Shown here piece after piece: positions 52,026 to 64,000 of a stretch of DNA of 64,000 nt. The stretch covers positions 19,238,115 to 19,302,114 of the forward strand of contig CM017564.1 of assembly GCA_007844125.1 (NCBI GenBank), written 5' to 3'. The DNA comes from Sinonovacula constricta. Its lineage: Eukaryota > Mollusca > Bivalvia > Cardiida > Solecurtidae. Made by a program: the position numbers and the translations under genes. Position 1 is the stretch's first letter, and each line of letters starts with the position of its first letter. The notes beneath the pieces were generated by a model. That model was not told where the DNA came from. It worked only from the letters and a program-made list of their open reading frames with translations, and made no database searches.

Positions 52026-52902
52026 CGTACGTCTAAGCGTGACCTTCTTAAATATTAACATCATCAACATATATACGTTTACGATTTTCTTTGCGTTCGC
52101 ACAAATCTATTCGGTGCCTAATATTCACCTTAATCCTATACACTGATTATGCATATAACATTAATTCTTACTAAATGTCGCACTGTATAATTTAAATATC
52201 TTTATTAACGCGCTTATTTCAAATCCATCAGTAATCATTTTCTCTTCATTAATCTTTATTCTGATTACACAAGGTCATAAGGTTTAATTGTAAGTAGTAT
52301 ATCCATTATCCGTTTCCTTTTTCTTTAGCTATGTAAAAGTCATATACTGATTGCATCCTTCAGAGAATCTTGAAAGTAAAAGTAAACAATTAAAACTTTA
52401 CAGATACATGTAGAACTGACTATGATTTTTAACTTGTTAAAATCACTTTTTCGAAATCGGCTGAATATCACTGAGTAATTATATAAACTAGGCCAGGTTG
52501 TATGCGATATTCCGCTACGACTCTGCACTAGATCAGCAATAGGCACCTAGATTAAGATCAAATGGGTGTTGTGTTGTTGAAATAATTTACGGACATCGCT
52601 TTGTCAATCAATGGATGTTTCGTTCGAAGTGTTGGTCACCATAATATATTGGTAAACATATCGATCTTATGCACAAATCTCTTTGACATACATGACTTTT
52701 GACTAGTTTTTTACATTGATCAAATCCGACAAAACTGTCGTTGCGATGACCCTGTTGTTAAACATATAATGTTTATTTAGAAAAAACGAGCTTAAATTGA
52801 CCATCTTTCATTGACAGCGCAGAGATCGGGAAGAACATAATTAATCTTTAAACATTTAATATAAACTAACCAACTTCCGTATAATGTAGAAGTGTAAAAT
52901 GT
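52026..52902. other. Gene-free stretch
   Basis: No features recognised between the short (AT)n and the TIR element. Confidence 0.4.
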
Positions 52903-54071
52903 TACTGTGGTATCATTTTATTTAGCGATGGTTTAATTTTCGCGTATTTCGCGCTCGGGCCAGTGCGCGAATTTAAAACCTAAGCTAATATTCAACCATA
53001 TAGTTCAACATACGTATCCGAAACGTGCTAATGTCCGAATGATCCTACACTTTGTATTTAGTTGTCCGTATCGCTATTTGATAAAAATTTGAAGTATTTC
53101 ATATGAATAAAACAAAATATCATTTGCTGTAAAGCTGTAAAACTTTTTGAGTCTTTTCTGTTCATTATTATGTATAAAGCTTACCTTTTTTAAGAATTCG
53201 TAACACATCCAATTACTGTGTTAATATTTGTTGGTCTATTATTTCAATTTGCCAAGAGCTATGAAATGTGTGACAGTGAAATTGGGACCAGTAAAATTAG
53301 CACATTTCAACATCCCGGCTGTCAGTTTTAAGATTTCTTTTGATCTACGTCACAGTAAGCGAGTGTACTGGGAGAAATCTGGAGAATTGTTCACAGTAAA
53401 AAAAGATAAAAGGCTCACTTGCGGTTAGTGTTAAAACTCTGCTTCAGAGATATGATCGGATGAGGGACAAAGGTCAACAACAACAAAATGGAAGGAGTTA
53501 TATTGAAGTTTAGGTAAAGGAATTTTTTTGCTGACCTAAGCCGTTTACACGAACAAAAGGGTGATTAAAGCTGTAAGTTAACTTATTAGTGGGTATCTAC
53601 TCTATAGGGAAGACCGACATGTTTCATTCGACCAGTGGGATTCAGTTTGTGTCACGTCCCAATCATCCGGGAATTTCACACCTTTGGGCAGTGACATTTC
53701 TGTTTTCTGTGTAGATCAGCTGCGGTGGGAGAAGGGAGCCGCTCTTGTTTACCTATATAACGGGTACACCAATATACATGCCAATTACATGCCAGTTAAA
53801 GTATGATATAAATGGTGCAACTGTCCAATTAGCGGCTCCGAATAAACAGCGGTCCGATAATTGACTACTAGTAACAAAGGAAGTGGTAACTGATAGGAGC
53901 CAACTGACACATGATTTGCTGGAGTGTTAAAAAAAGCAATATTGATAACGGGTCAGTCATTTATTGATTATAATTATATTTTTATTTGCGCGAATTTACG
54001 TCCGCGCGAAACAGCCTTTTTCCGCGATTGCGCGAAATTTCGTGCCAGCGAAATTAAATGATACCACAGTA
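52903..54071. mobile_element. Non-autonomous DNA transposon with terminal inverted repeats
   Basis: The left end TACTGTGGTATCATTTTATT is repeated in inverse at the right end (AAATTAAATGATACCACAGTA, 54,051-54,071). It is followed inward on both sides by CG-rich GCGCGAA-like sequence, in contrast to the AT-rich surroundings. TA at both borders is compatible with a TA target-site duplication. The interior has only a 66-codon ORF (53,228-53,428) with no transposase motif, so the element would need an enzyme supplied elsewhere. The superfamily is not assigned. Confidence 0.75.
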
Positions 54072-55559
54072 TACATAGCCTTAGACAAAAACCGTAGACA
54101 ATCATTGTAATGGTGTTGTCGTTGCATTGTTTATGTCGTCATACTGCATGCATTGTGCGAAGATATTTGTTCTTAGACTTCCTTTTCTGTTATTCGCTGT
54201 TCAAGACGTTGTTACTTTTGCCCTCTAAGCTATAACATGTGTAAAAACAATGACCATTTTTTTCCGCGGTATATCAAATGTACAACGCAATGGAAATTTG
54301 AATACAGGCACGTTTCAGTTGCTAGAAAACACATCTTCTAAAATAAAGATTAAACAATGTGACATCAATTACACCAGAGTCACTAACATCCGAACATTGA
54401 AACCATTTTATAAACATTAATGATTTCTATTTGATTTTACATTTTATCTTAAATTGGGTCTAAGAATGCTCATATATGATACCGGATTTGACCAAAATAA
54501 ACTAAGTTTGAAATTAACTGTTTCCTATTACATCAGTTTGTTCTGTATCTAAAACTTCCGAGTGCGTCATTCTTCTCTGAACGCGTGCAGTAGCGACAGG
54601 GATGCTAAGATGGCTTGTGTCACGAGAAAAAAGGTTTGTCAGACTTTTGTTTTAAATTGAGATTTTTAATGTAAGATGTTCATTGGGCTATTTTTGAATA
54701 CAATAATTGTTTTACATTGTTTGCCATACTATGAATTAAAATATGATATTTTGAGCAAGCCGTTAAAGGTGACCTATACGTTTAATGTTCTTTCCGACCT
54801 ATACGTCGTAACGTCGGAATTGGGAAAGGATACTACAAAAGCAAAATAAAATGTGATTATAATATGGTATACTGTGACGAGTAAAATCTGGTATACAATC
54901 AGTAGAATCGTGATATTATCAATGCTTTTAAGTTCATATTGACTTATGGTTATAATTTTGAGCAAAAAATCCCCAAAACACTCGCATTTTGCAACCTAGC
55001 TTTAAATCATGGGTAGGGAAAGTTGCGGATTTTCCGTCATACAACAACTATGACGTTCTTACCAGAACAATTTATATTTGAATTGTTATCCCTTCTTAAT
55101 GAATTTAATTACATATCCACCATTTCAGCACAATAATTTCGTCAACATTGACAATAATGTTCCAATGAACGTTTAAAAGAAAGAAAAGTCTCGTCAACAT
55201 CAGATCATATTTCAAAATGTTTCTAGCGAAACGAGCTTATAATGCAGAATAAATTTTTATAATTTGAGGAGCATTTTTTAGCATCTATTGTACATAGTTA
55301 CAATATAATAAATAAGCTGGTAAACAAGACTAACTAATTACCATCAAGCAGCTTTGTCAAATATTTTAATATAAACTTTTTATCGTATGGCTAATAACAT
55401 TTTAACAACAGATTACATACTTAATTTTATTTAGTACCTAGGTGTTCGTTTAAATCATGAAAATGGGTAAATTATCAAAATTATATGAAATTACCACGCC
55501 GATTTAAGTAACACAGTAAACTTAATAAAAATAGAATTGTTTTCTGCGGTATTATGGCC

Positions 55560-56389
<830 letters not shown>

Positions 56390-56604
56390 TAACTTGAACC
56401 GAATTATAATAAAGTAAAATTAATATTTATCTTACAATTAGGTAAAACCATCCAGTGGATATCAACATTTTTTCACACAGGAAAAGTAAATCAAAAAAGG
56501 CTTTACTTTGGCCTGAAAGTAGGCAGTTAGAGATCGTTTGTTTCTGTTGTTTTAATTGCAACAACTTTTCTGGTTGAAGGACGACACCGGACGTATGTCT
56601 AGGT

Positions 56605-56744
56605 AGAACCACAGACGTACGCCATGCCAGCTGAGAAACCTTTCCAGATTAAAGTTCTCGCGTCGACGGGACCTAAAATCGACGGCGTGACAAGATGAGA
56701 AGTTACATATAGGCGACTCTTACCGCTCAGTCATAGACCACCCC
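56605..56744 (-). mobile_element. tRNA-derived SINE, copy 4 (unit 1)
   Basis: The minus strand shows GAGCGGTAAGAGTCGCCTAT (A box), a decayed B box and the tail GGAAAGGTTTCTCAGCTGGC, in the same order as the copies at 20,410 and 32,203. Confidence 0.65.
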
Positions 56745-57357
56745 AGTACAAGTTTCTATGCAGGGCTATTCTACTTATTATTACAAAATCTGAAGTAAAT
56801 CCATCAGGAAGAAAAACTAACTAAAACTGTTTAAAAGATTAATGTTGCAAAGTGTGTCTCTGCTTAATGCCAAACTAGACTCAAATTGAACGCTTCTATA
56901 GACTGAATATATTTTTAAACTACTCTGAAATGATATACCAAAGTAGACTGAAAGTATAGCCAAAATAGGATGAACGTACATGCAAAACATGAATAGCTCT
57001 AAGCGTTAGCCAAAGGGTTTCCCCAAATAAGATTAAACTTATGAAGAGCTACATGCTCAAAACAGCTTTTACAACCAGGCTAAATAAATAGCATTTTGGC
57101 TAAATTTAAATAATCGTAAATGGCTTCAAATGAATGTCGAAGTATTCATGCGAGTGATTCAAAATATATTAACTAAAAGAGGTGCAATTGGAAATCCAGA
57201 CATCGGTGACTAAAGCTCCACCCTTTACCAAATATTTATATTAACGTAAGCAAGATAAGTATCATCATAATAATTATTTTCATTGTTTTTAGCATTTATA
57301 TTAGCAATTGTATTATTATTACTATTATTTTCATTAGTATTATCATTATTATTTTAG

Positions 57358-57445
57358 TTGTCATCCGACTCTGAGTTAGAAAGTTGCTTCCTCGGCTGTT
57401 AAAAGAATGGACACACCTGAGGCCATTCCTGGCAGTTCGTTTAAT
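57358..57445 (+). pseudogene. Degenerate SADERMD cassette exon, unit 1
   Basis: An acceptor (ATTATTTTAG) and donor (TTTAAT|GTATGT) are kept. The 88-nt exon has one extra A (GAAAGTTGC versus GAAGTTGC), and GATGAA has become GTTAAA, giving a frame shift and a stop. It shares ACACCTGAGGCCATTCCTGG with its neighbours. Confidence 0.5.
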
Positions 57446-57602
57446 GTATGTGGCTTAAGTACAATGATAAATCTTCAAGATTTTATGAATTTATTGACAA
57501 ATATTATATATATTGTTTTTTAGTCGAGAGGTATTTGCATTACTGTAATTGTTGTTGTTATGATTACTATTTATGATTGTGATTATATGATTTTTATTTC
57601 AG

Positions 57603-57680
57603 TCGCCTCACTTAGAAGATGCTCCCTCGGCTGATGAAAGAATGGATAAATATGAGGCCATTCCTGGCAGTTCTCTTAAC
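57603..57680 (+). CDS. Small symmetric cassette exon, unit 1
   Basis: The acceptor (TTTTTATTTCAG) and donor (CTTAAC|GTATGT) enclose exactly 78 nt. One frame is fully open for 26 codons in phase 0-0, containing LEDAPSADERMDKYEAIPGS. It is acidic and probably disordered, with a single Tyr in a DKYEAI context that could serve as a docking or phosphorylation site in a cytoplasmic tail (speculative). The host gene is not visible: no clear partner exons were found within the unit. Four relatives lie in this window. Confidence 0.45.
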
Positions 57681-57848
57681 GTATGTGGCTTACATATTTA
57701 AATCTTCTAAATTTTAAGATTAAGATTGACAAGTATGATATACTTTGTTTTTAGTCGGCAGGTATTTGCATTAGTATTAGTTTATTATTATTAGGGTCAT
57801 CCGACTTCAGTCGCATGACAATCTACTTATTCTACTGTTTTGTCATCC

Positions 57849-57891
<43 letters not shown>
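57849..57891. repeat. (TTA)n microsatellite, unit 1
   Basis: About 14 TTA repeats before TGTTATTTTTC. Confidence 0.95.
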
Positions 57892-58526
57892 GTTATTTTT
57901 CTTTGAACTTGTTTCAAATGCATCTACAGCAAAATGTTCTGCACCGACTTTTTCAAATTTTCAGGTATTGTGGGCACTAATCAGTTAGGCAATGTCCAGA
58001 TTTTTAATTTTAACTTTGTAGAACCACCTATTTCAAATTATTTCAAACTTTTGACGATTTGAGTGTATGGCGCTGGTTGATTTCTCTGACAAGGTATAAG
58101 TGCTTGAAAGGTGAAAATTAGACGGTCGTTAATAGAATGGTGTCCCTTGCCGTCCATAAAAGCTAAATTGATAAGTCTGTACAATCCTGAGGTGCATCTT
58201 CTCAAAATTGACTGTTACAGATTCTCGGCAGAGAAAATCATGTTTTACCAATGTTCAAAATTTCATAACTCTGTTTTAGGAATTTATCCTTGAAACCTTT
58301 CCAGCGTGTAGAGGTTGATATGGCAAATATTTCATTCGCATGTACTATGGGGGACGGACTTAACCGTTTAACCACAGTCCGCAATTTAGTTGGGAATACC
58401 AACGCCAAATAATACAAAGCCGTTAAATCTATATGGTTGTAGAGGTACATACAATCTTCTGCCACTGTTAGTGGAGCTTAACTCGCCACTACAACACATC
58501 ACCTGTGTATTTACACCTCCCTTTTC

Positions 58527-58712
58527 ATGTTGAATGAAGTCGCTCTTGTGTTAACACTTCCTCAATTTTCAAAATATCCTTACTCTGCCTATTTTGGGAA
58601 TTTATCGCCTGAACTTCACCCGTGTGTCATCCTCGATAACTTAAACATTTCATTTACTGGTACTCTAGCAATTAAAACAACGGTTTACAATTCAGTGACG
58701 ATTACAATTTAG
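58527..58712 (+). other. Conserved small ORF of unknown status, unit 1
   Basis: A 61-codon frame from ATG to TAG (SKYPYSAYFGNLSPELHP, then ISFTGTLAIKTTVYNS). The unit 2 copy at 63,521-63,706 is the same length. Six base differences separate them, four changing the residue (L/F, F/Y, C/F, N/Y), which does not suggest constraint. No domain was recognised. The strand opposite 58,238-58,465 is also open. Probably not a gene, or a fragment of one. Confidence 0.2.
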
Positions 58713-60527
58713 TTCAAAGAGCTATGCATTCATTTGCTATTAGCAACAACTGCTGTATGTGTTGATAGCGTCTAAGGTAGACAATTCTGTTAACAAGTAT
58801 TCTTGTGAAGCTTGATGGGTTATATTGCTTGTTCATTAAATATGTGATGGTAACGCGCAAAGTTGTCGTCTCTATCTAGAAATCATTATATAGCAAATAT
58901 ATTTACGCGCCTATGATAAACTAATATATGAACTTTGTATATGGGAGTATGTTAAATTATAACGGATTTGATGATTATTCGGGGTACACACTGTTCACCT
59001 CCACTAGAGGTTTAAACATTAATATTGTAGCAACGGATCTTTTGGACAAATGAATTTCAAATTCATATGACCGCACAAACAAATGACTTGTCCACACTAA
59101 GGCAGATTGTTCTTTAATTTATTTTGTTAGCAGTCATTCCACATATCCTCACCATGACTTAAAACTTTCTCTTTTCTTATTCTGAATACTTGTGCTTAAT
59201 ATCCTGTTGGTTTCCATCGTGTTTGATGAGTTTTTTTTTTTGTTTTTGTGAAAATTACTGAACTTCTAGGGTGAATTTTGCATTATGTCACCGGCCTATG
59301 TGACACTAAAATAAAGATTAAACAATGTGACATCAATTACACCAGAGTCACTAACATCCGAACATTGAAACCATTTTATAAACATTAATGATTTCTATTT
59401 GATTTTACATTTTATCTTAAATTGGGTCTAAGAATGCTCATATATGATACCGGATTTGACCAAAATAAACTAAGTTTGAAATTAACTGTTTCCTATTACA
59501 TCAGTTTGTTCTGTATCTAAAACTTCCGAGTGCGTCATTCTTTTCTGAACGCGTGCAGTAGCGACAGGGATGCTGAGATGGCTTGTGTCACGAGAAAAAA
59601 GGTTTGTCAGACTTTTGTTTTAAATTGAGATTTTTAATGTAAGATGTTCATTGGGCTATTTTTGAATACAATAATTGTTTTACATTGTTTGCCATACTAT
59701 GAATTAAAATATGATATTTTGAGCAAGCCGTTAAAGGTGACCTATACGTTTAATGTTCTTTCCGACCTATACGTCGTAACGTCGGAATTGGGAAAGGATA
59801 CTACAAAAGCAAAATAAAATGTGATTATAATATGGTATACTGTGACGAGTAAAATCTGGTATACAATCAGTAGAATCGTGATATTATCAATGCTTTTAAG
59901 TTCATATTGACTTATGGTTATAATTTTGAGCAAAAAATCCCCAAAACACTCGCATTTTGCAACCTAGCTTTAAATCATGGGTAGGGAAAGTTGCGGATTT
60001 TCCGTCATACAACAACTATGACGTTCTTACCAGATCAATTTATATTTGAATTGTTATCCCTTCTTAATGAATTTAATTACATATCCACCATTTCAGCACA
60101 ATAATTTCGTCAACATTGACAATAATGTTCCAATGAACGTTTAAAAGAAAGAAAAGTCTCGTCAACATCAGATCATATTTCAAAATGTTTCTAGCGAAAC
60201 GAGCTTATACTGCAGAATAAATTTCTCTAATTTGAGGAGCATTTTTTAGCATCTATTGTACATAGTTGCAATATAATAAATAAGCTGGTAAACAAGACTA
60301 ACTAATTACCATCAAGCAGCTTTGTCAAATATTTTAATATAAACTTTTTATCGTATGGCTAATAACATATTAACAACAGATTACATACTTAATTTTATTT
60401 AGTACCTAGGTGTTCGTTTAAATCATGAAAATGGGTAAATTATCAAAATTATATGAAATAACCACGCCGATTTAAGTAACACAGTAAACTTAATAAAAAT
60501 AGAATTGTTTTCTGCGGTATTATGGCC

Positions 60528-61359
<832 letters not shown>

Positions 61360-61574
61360 TAACTTGAACCGAATTATAATAAAGTAAAATTAATATTTAT
61401 CTTACAATTAGGTAAAACCATCCAGTGGATATCAACATTTTTTCACACAGGAAAAGTAAATCAAAAAGTGCTTTACTCTGGCCTCAAAGTAGGCAGTTAG
61501 AGATCGTTTGTTTCTGTTGTTTTAATTGCAACAACTTTTCTGGTTGAAGGACGACACCGGACGTATGTCTAGGT

Positions 61575-61714
61575 AGAACCACAGACGTACGCCATGCCAG
61601 CTGAGAAACCTTTCCAGATTAAAGTTCTCGCGTCGACGGGACCTAAAATCGACGGCGTGACAAGATGAGAAGTTACATATAGGCGACTCTTACCGCTCGG
61701 TCATAGACCACCCC
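61575..61714 (-). mobile_element. tRNA-derived SINE, copy 5 (unit 2)
   Basis: Duplicate of the SINE at 56,605 carried by the tandem duplication; one visible difference (CTCGGTC for CTCAGTC). Confidence 0.65.
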
Positions 61715-62327
61715 AGTACAAGTTTCTATGCAGGGCTATTCTACTTATTATTACAAAATCTGAAGTAAATCCATCAGGAAGAAAAACTAACTAAAACTGT
61801 TTAAAAGATTAATGAAGCAAAGTGTGCCTCTGCTTAATGCCAAACTAGACTCAAATTGAACGCTTCTATAGACTGAATATATTTTTAAACTACTCTGAAA
61901 TGATATACCAAAGTAGACTGAAAGTATAGCCAAAATAGGATGAACGTACATACAAAACATGAATAGCTCTAAGCGTTAGCCAAAAGGTTTCCCCAAATAA
62001 GATTAAACTTATGAAGAGCTACATGCTCAAAACAGCTTTTACAACCAGGCTAAATAAATAGCATTTTGGCTAAATTTAAATAATCGTAAATGGCTTCAAA
62101 AGAATGTCGAAGTATTCATGCGAGTGATTCAAAATATATTAACTAAAAGAGGTGCAATTGGAAATCCAGACATCGGTGACTAAAGCTCCACCCTTTACCA
62201 AATATTTATATTAACGTAAGCAAGATAAGTATCATCATAATAATTATTTTCATTGTTTTTAGCATTTATATTAGCAATTGTATTATTATTACTATTATTT
62301 TCATTAGTATTATCATTATTATTTTAG

Positions 62328-62415
62328 TTGTAATCCGACTCTGAGTTAGAAAGTTGCTTCCTCGGCTGTTAAAAGAATGGACACACCTGAGGCCATTCCT
62401 GGCAGTTCGTTTAAT
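62328..62415 (+). pseudogene. Degenerate SADERMD cassette exon, unit 2
   Basis: Counterpart of 57,358-57,445 with the same inserted A and lost GATGAA; it also differs at TTGTAATCC versus TTGTCATCC. The inactivating changes therefore predate the 5-kb duplication. Confidence 0.5.
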
Positions 62416-62572
62416 GTATGTGGCTTAAGTACAATGATAAATCTTCAAGATTTTATGAATTTATTGACAAATATTATATATATTGTTTTTTAGTCGAGAG
62501 GTATTTGCATTACTGTAATTGTTGTTGTTATGATTACTATTTATGATTGTGATTATATGATTTTTATTTCAG

Positions 62573-62650
62573 TCGCCTCACTTAGAAGATGCTCCCTCGG
62601 CTGATGAAAGAATGGATAAATATGAGGCCATTCCTGGCAGTTCTCTTAAC
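62573..62650 (+). CDS. Small symmetric cassette exon, unit 2
   Basis: Same boundaries, length and sequence as the exon at 57,603 as far as can be seen, so the exon has been conserved since the tandem duplication. Confidence 0.45.
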
Positions 62651-62818
62651 GTATGTGGCTTACATATTTAAATCTTCTAAATTTTAAATTTAAAATTGAC
62701 AAGTATGATATACTTTGTTTTTTAGTCGGCAGGTATTTGCATTAGTATTAGTTTATTATTATTAGGGTCATCCGACTTCAGTCGCATGACAATCTACTTA
62801 TTCTACTGTTTTGTCATC

Positions 62819-62819
62819 C

Positions 62820-62895
<76 letters not shown>
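62819..62895. repeat. (TTA)n microsatellite, unit 2 (expanded)
   Basis: About 25 TTA repeats, roughly 33 nt longer than in unit 1. The poly-Leu ORF here is an artefact of it. Confidence 0.95.
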
Positions 62896-64000
62896 GTTAT
62901 TTTTCTTTGAACTTGTTTCAAATGCATCTACAGCAAAATGTTCTGCACCGACTTTTTCAAATTTTCAGGTATTGTGGGCACTAATCAGTTAGGCAATGTC
63001 CAGATTTTTAATTTTAACTTTGTAGAACCACCTATTTCAAATTATTTCAAACTTTTGACGATTTGAGTGTATGGCGCTGGTTGATTTCTCTGACAAGGTA
63101 TAAGTGCTTGAAAGGTGAAAATTAGACGGTCGTTAATAGAATGGTGTCCCTTGCCGTCCATAAAAGCTAAATTGATAAGTCTGTACAATCCTGAGGTGCA
63201 TCTTCTCAAAATTGACTGTTACAGATTCTCGGCAAGAATTACCAATGTTCAAAATTTCATAACTCTGTTTTTGGAATTTATTTTTGAAACCTTTCCAGCG
63301 TGTTGAGGTTGATATGGCAAATATTTCATTCGCATGTACTATGGGGGACGGACTTAACCGTTTAACCACAGTCCGCAATTTAGTTGGGAATACCAACGCC
63401 AAATAATACAAAGCCGTTAAATCTATATGGTTGTAGAGGTACATACAATCTTCTGCCACTGTTAGTGGAGCTTAACTCGCCACTACAACACATCACCTGT
63501 GTATTTACACCTCCCTTTTCATGTTGAATGAAGTCGCTCTTGTGTTTACACTTCCTCAATATTCAAAGTATCCTTACTCTGCCTATTTTGGGAATTTATC
63601 GCCTGAACTTCACCCGTTTGTCATCCTCGATAACCTATACATTTCATTTACTGGTACTCTAGCAATTAAAACAACGGTTTACAATTCAGTGACGATTACA
63701 ATTTAGTTCAAAGAGCTATGCATTCATTTGCTATTAGCAACAACTGCTGTATGTGTTGATAGCGTCTAAGGTAGACAATTCTGTTAACAAGTATTCTTGT
63801 GAAGCTTGATGGGTTACATTGCTTGTTCATTAAATATGTGATGGTAACGCGCAAAGTTGTCGTCTCTATCTAGAAATCATTATATAGTAAATATATTTAC
63901 GCGCCTATGATAAACTAATATATGAACTTTGTATATGGGAGTATGTTAAATTAGAATGGATTTGATGATTATTCGGGGTACACACTGTTCACCTCCACTA

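Noticed and set aside
54774..54965. Conserved minus-strand ORF, identical in both 5-kb units (also 59,742-59,933)
   Set aside because: Identity follows from the recent duplication and is not evidence of selection; the sequence is hydrophobic, AT-driven and has no domain.
62786..62992. Poly-Leu membrane-like ORF
   Set aside because: Generated by the (TTA)n microsatellite; the unit 1 copy has a different length.

Overview
This window is eukaryotic nuclear DNA. It is strongly AT-rich, gene-poor and full of repeats, with AG/GT-flanked exons, long microsatellites, tRNA-derived SINEs, a dead jockey-type LINE and many copies of non-coding interspersed repeats. The TRIM/NHL-like propeller protein, the PAN-like secreted protein and the repeat load suggest a lophotrochozoan, most likely a bivalve mollusc. 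That assignment is inference, because no species marker is visible.

Layout. 1-1,400: an old interspersed repeat (family A) carrying a nested family B copy, a long (AT)n, a (TCA)n and an exon-like cassette. 2,057-5,903: the only convincing protein-coding locus. One exon encodes a coiled coil plus a six-bladed (NHL/TRIM-type) beta-propeller. It ends at a good donor in phase 0, and 1.2 kb downstream a second exon starts in phase 0 and encodes a complete endonuclease/exonuclease/phosphatase (EEP) domain of LINE type, ending in a natural stop with no reverse transcriptase. The second exon has no early Met, so it most likely belongs to the first, giving a predicted 795-residue NHL-EEP protein. 6-28 kb: mostly non-coding, with family B copies, SINEs, a foldback element and a 298-bp tandem duplication. 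28-34 kb: a CCAAT/TATA-like promoter candidate, a non-coding exon candidate, a frame-shifted PAN/apple-like gene on the minus strand, and a small coiled-coil terminal exon. 34.9-37.2 kb: a 5'-truncated, mutated jockey-like LINE on the minus strand. 37.5-52 kb: dense family A and B repeats and microsatellites. 52.9-54.1 kb: a TIR-bounded non-autonomous DNA transposon. 54.3-64.0 kb: a recent direct tandem duplication of a unit of about 4.97 kb. The second copy runs to the window edge, and each copy holds a tandem pair of related 78-88-nt cassettes, at least one of which looks like a functional symmetric exon.

How the parts relate: there is no operon-like organisation. The most interesting possibility is the NHL-EEP gene: a coiled-coil/propeller platform joined by splicing to a retrotransposon-type nuclease domain that keeps all its recognisable catalytic residues. 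Most other structure reflects transposition, microsatellite growth inside repeats and segmental duplication. All boundaries of repeat copies were judged by eye and are approximate.
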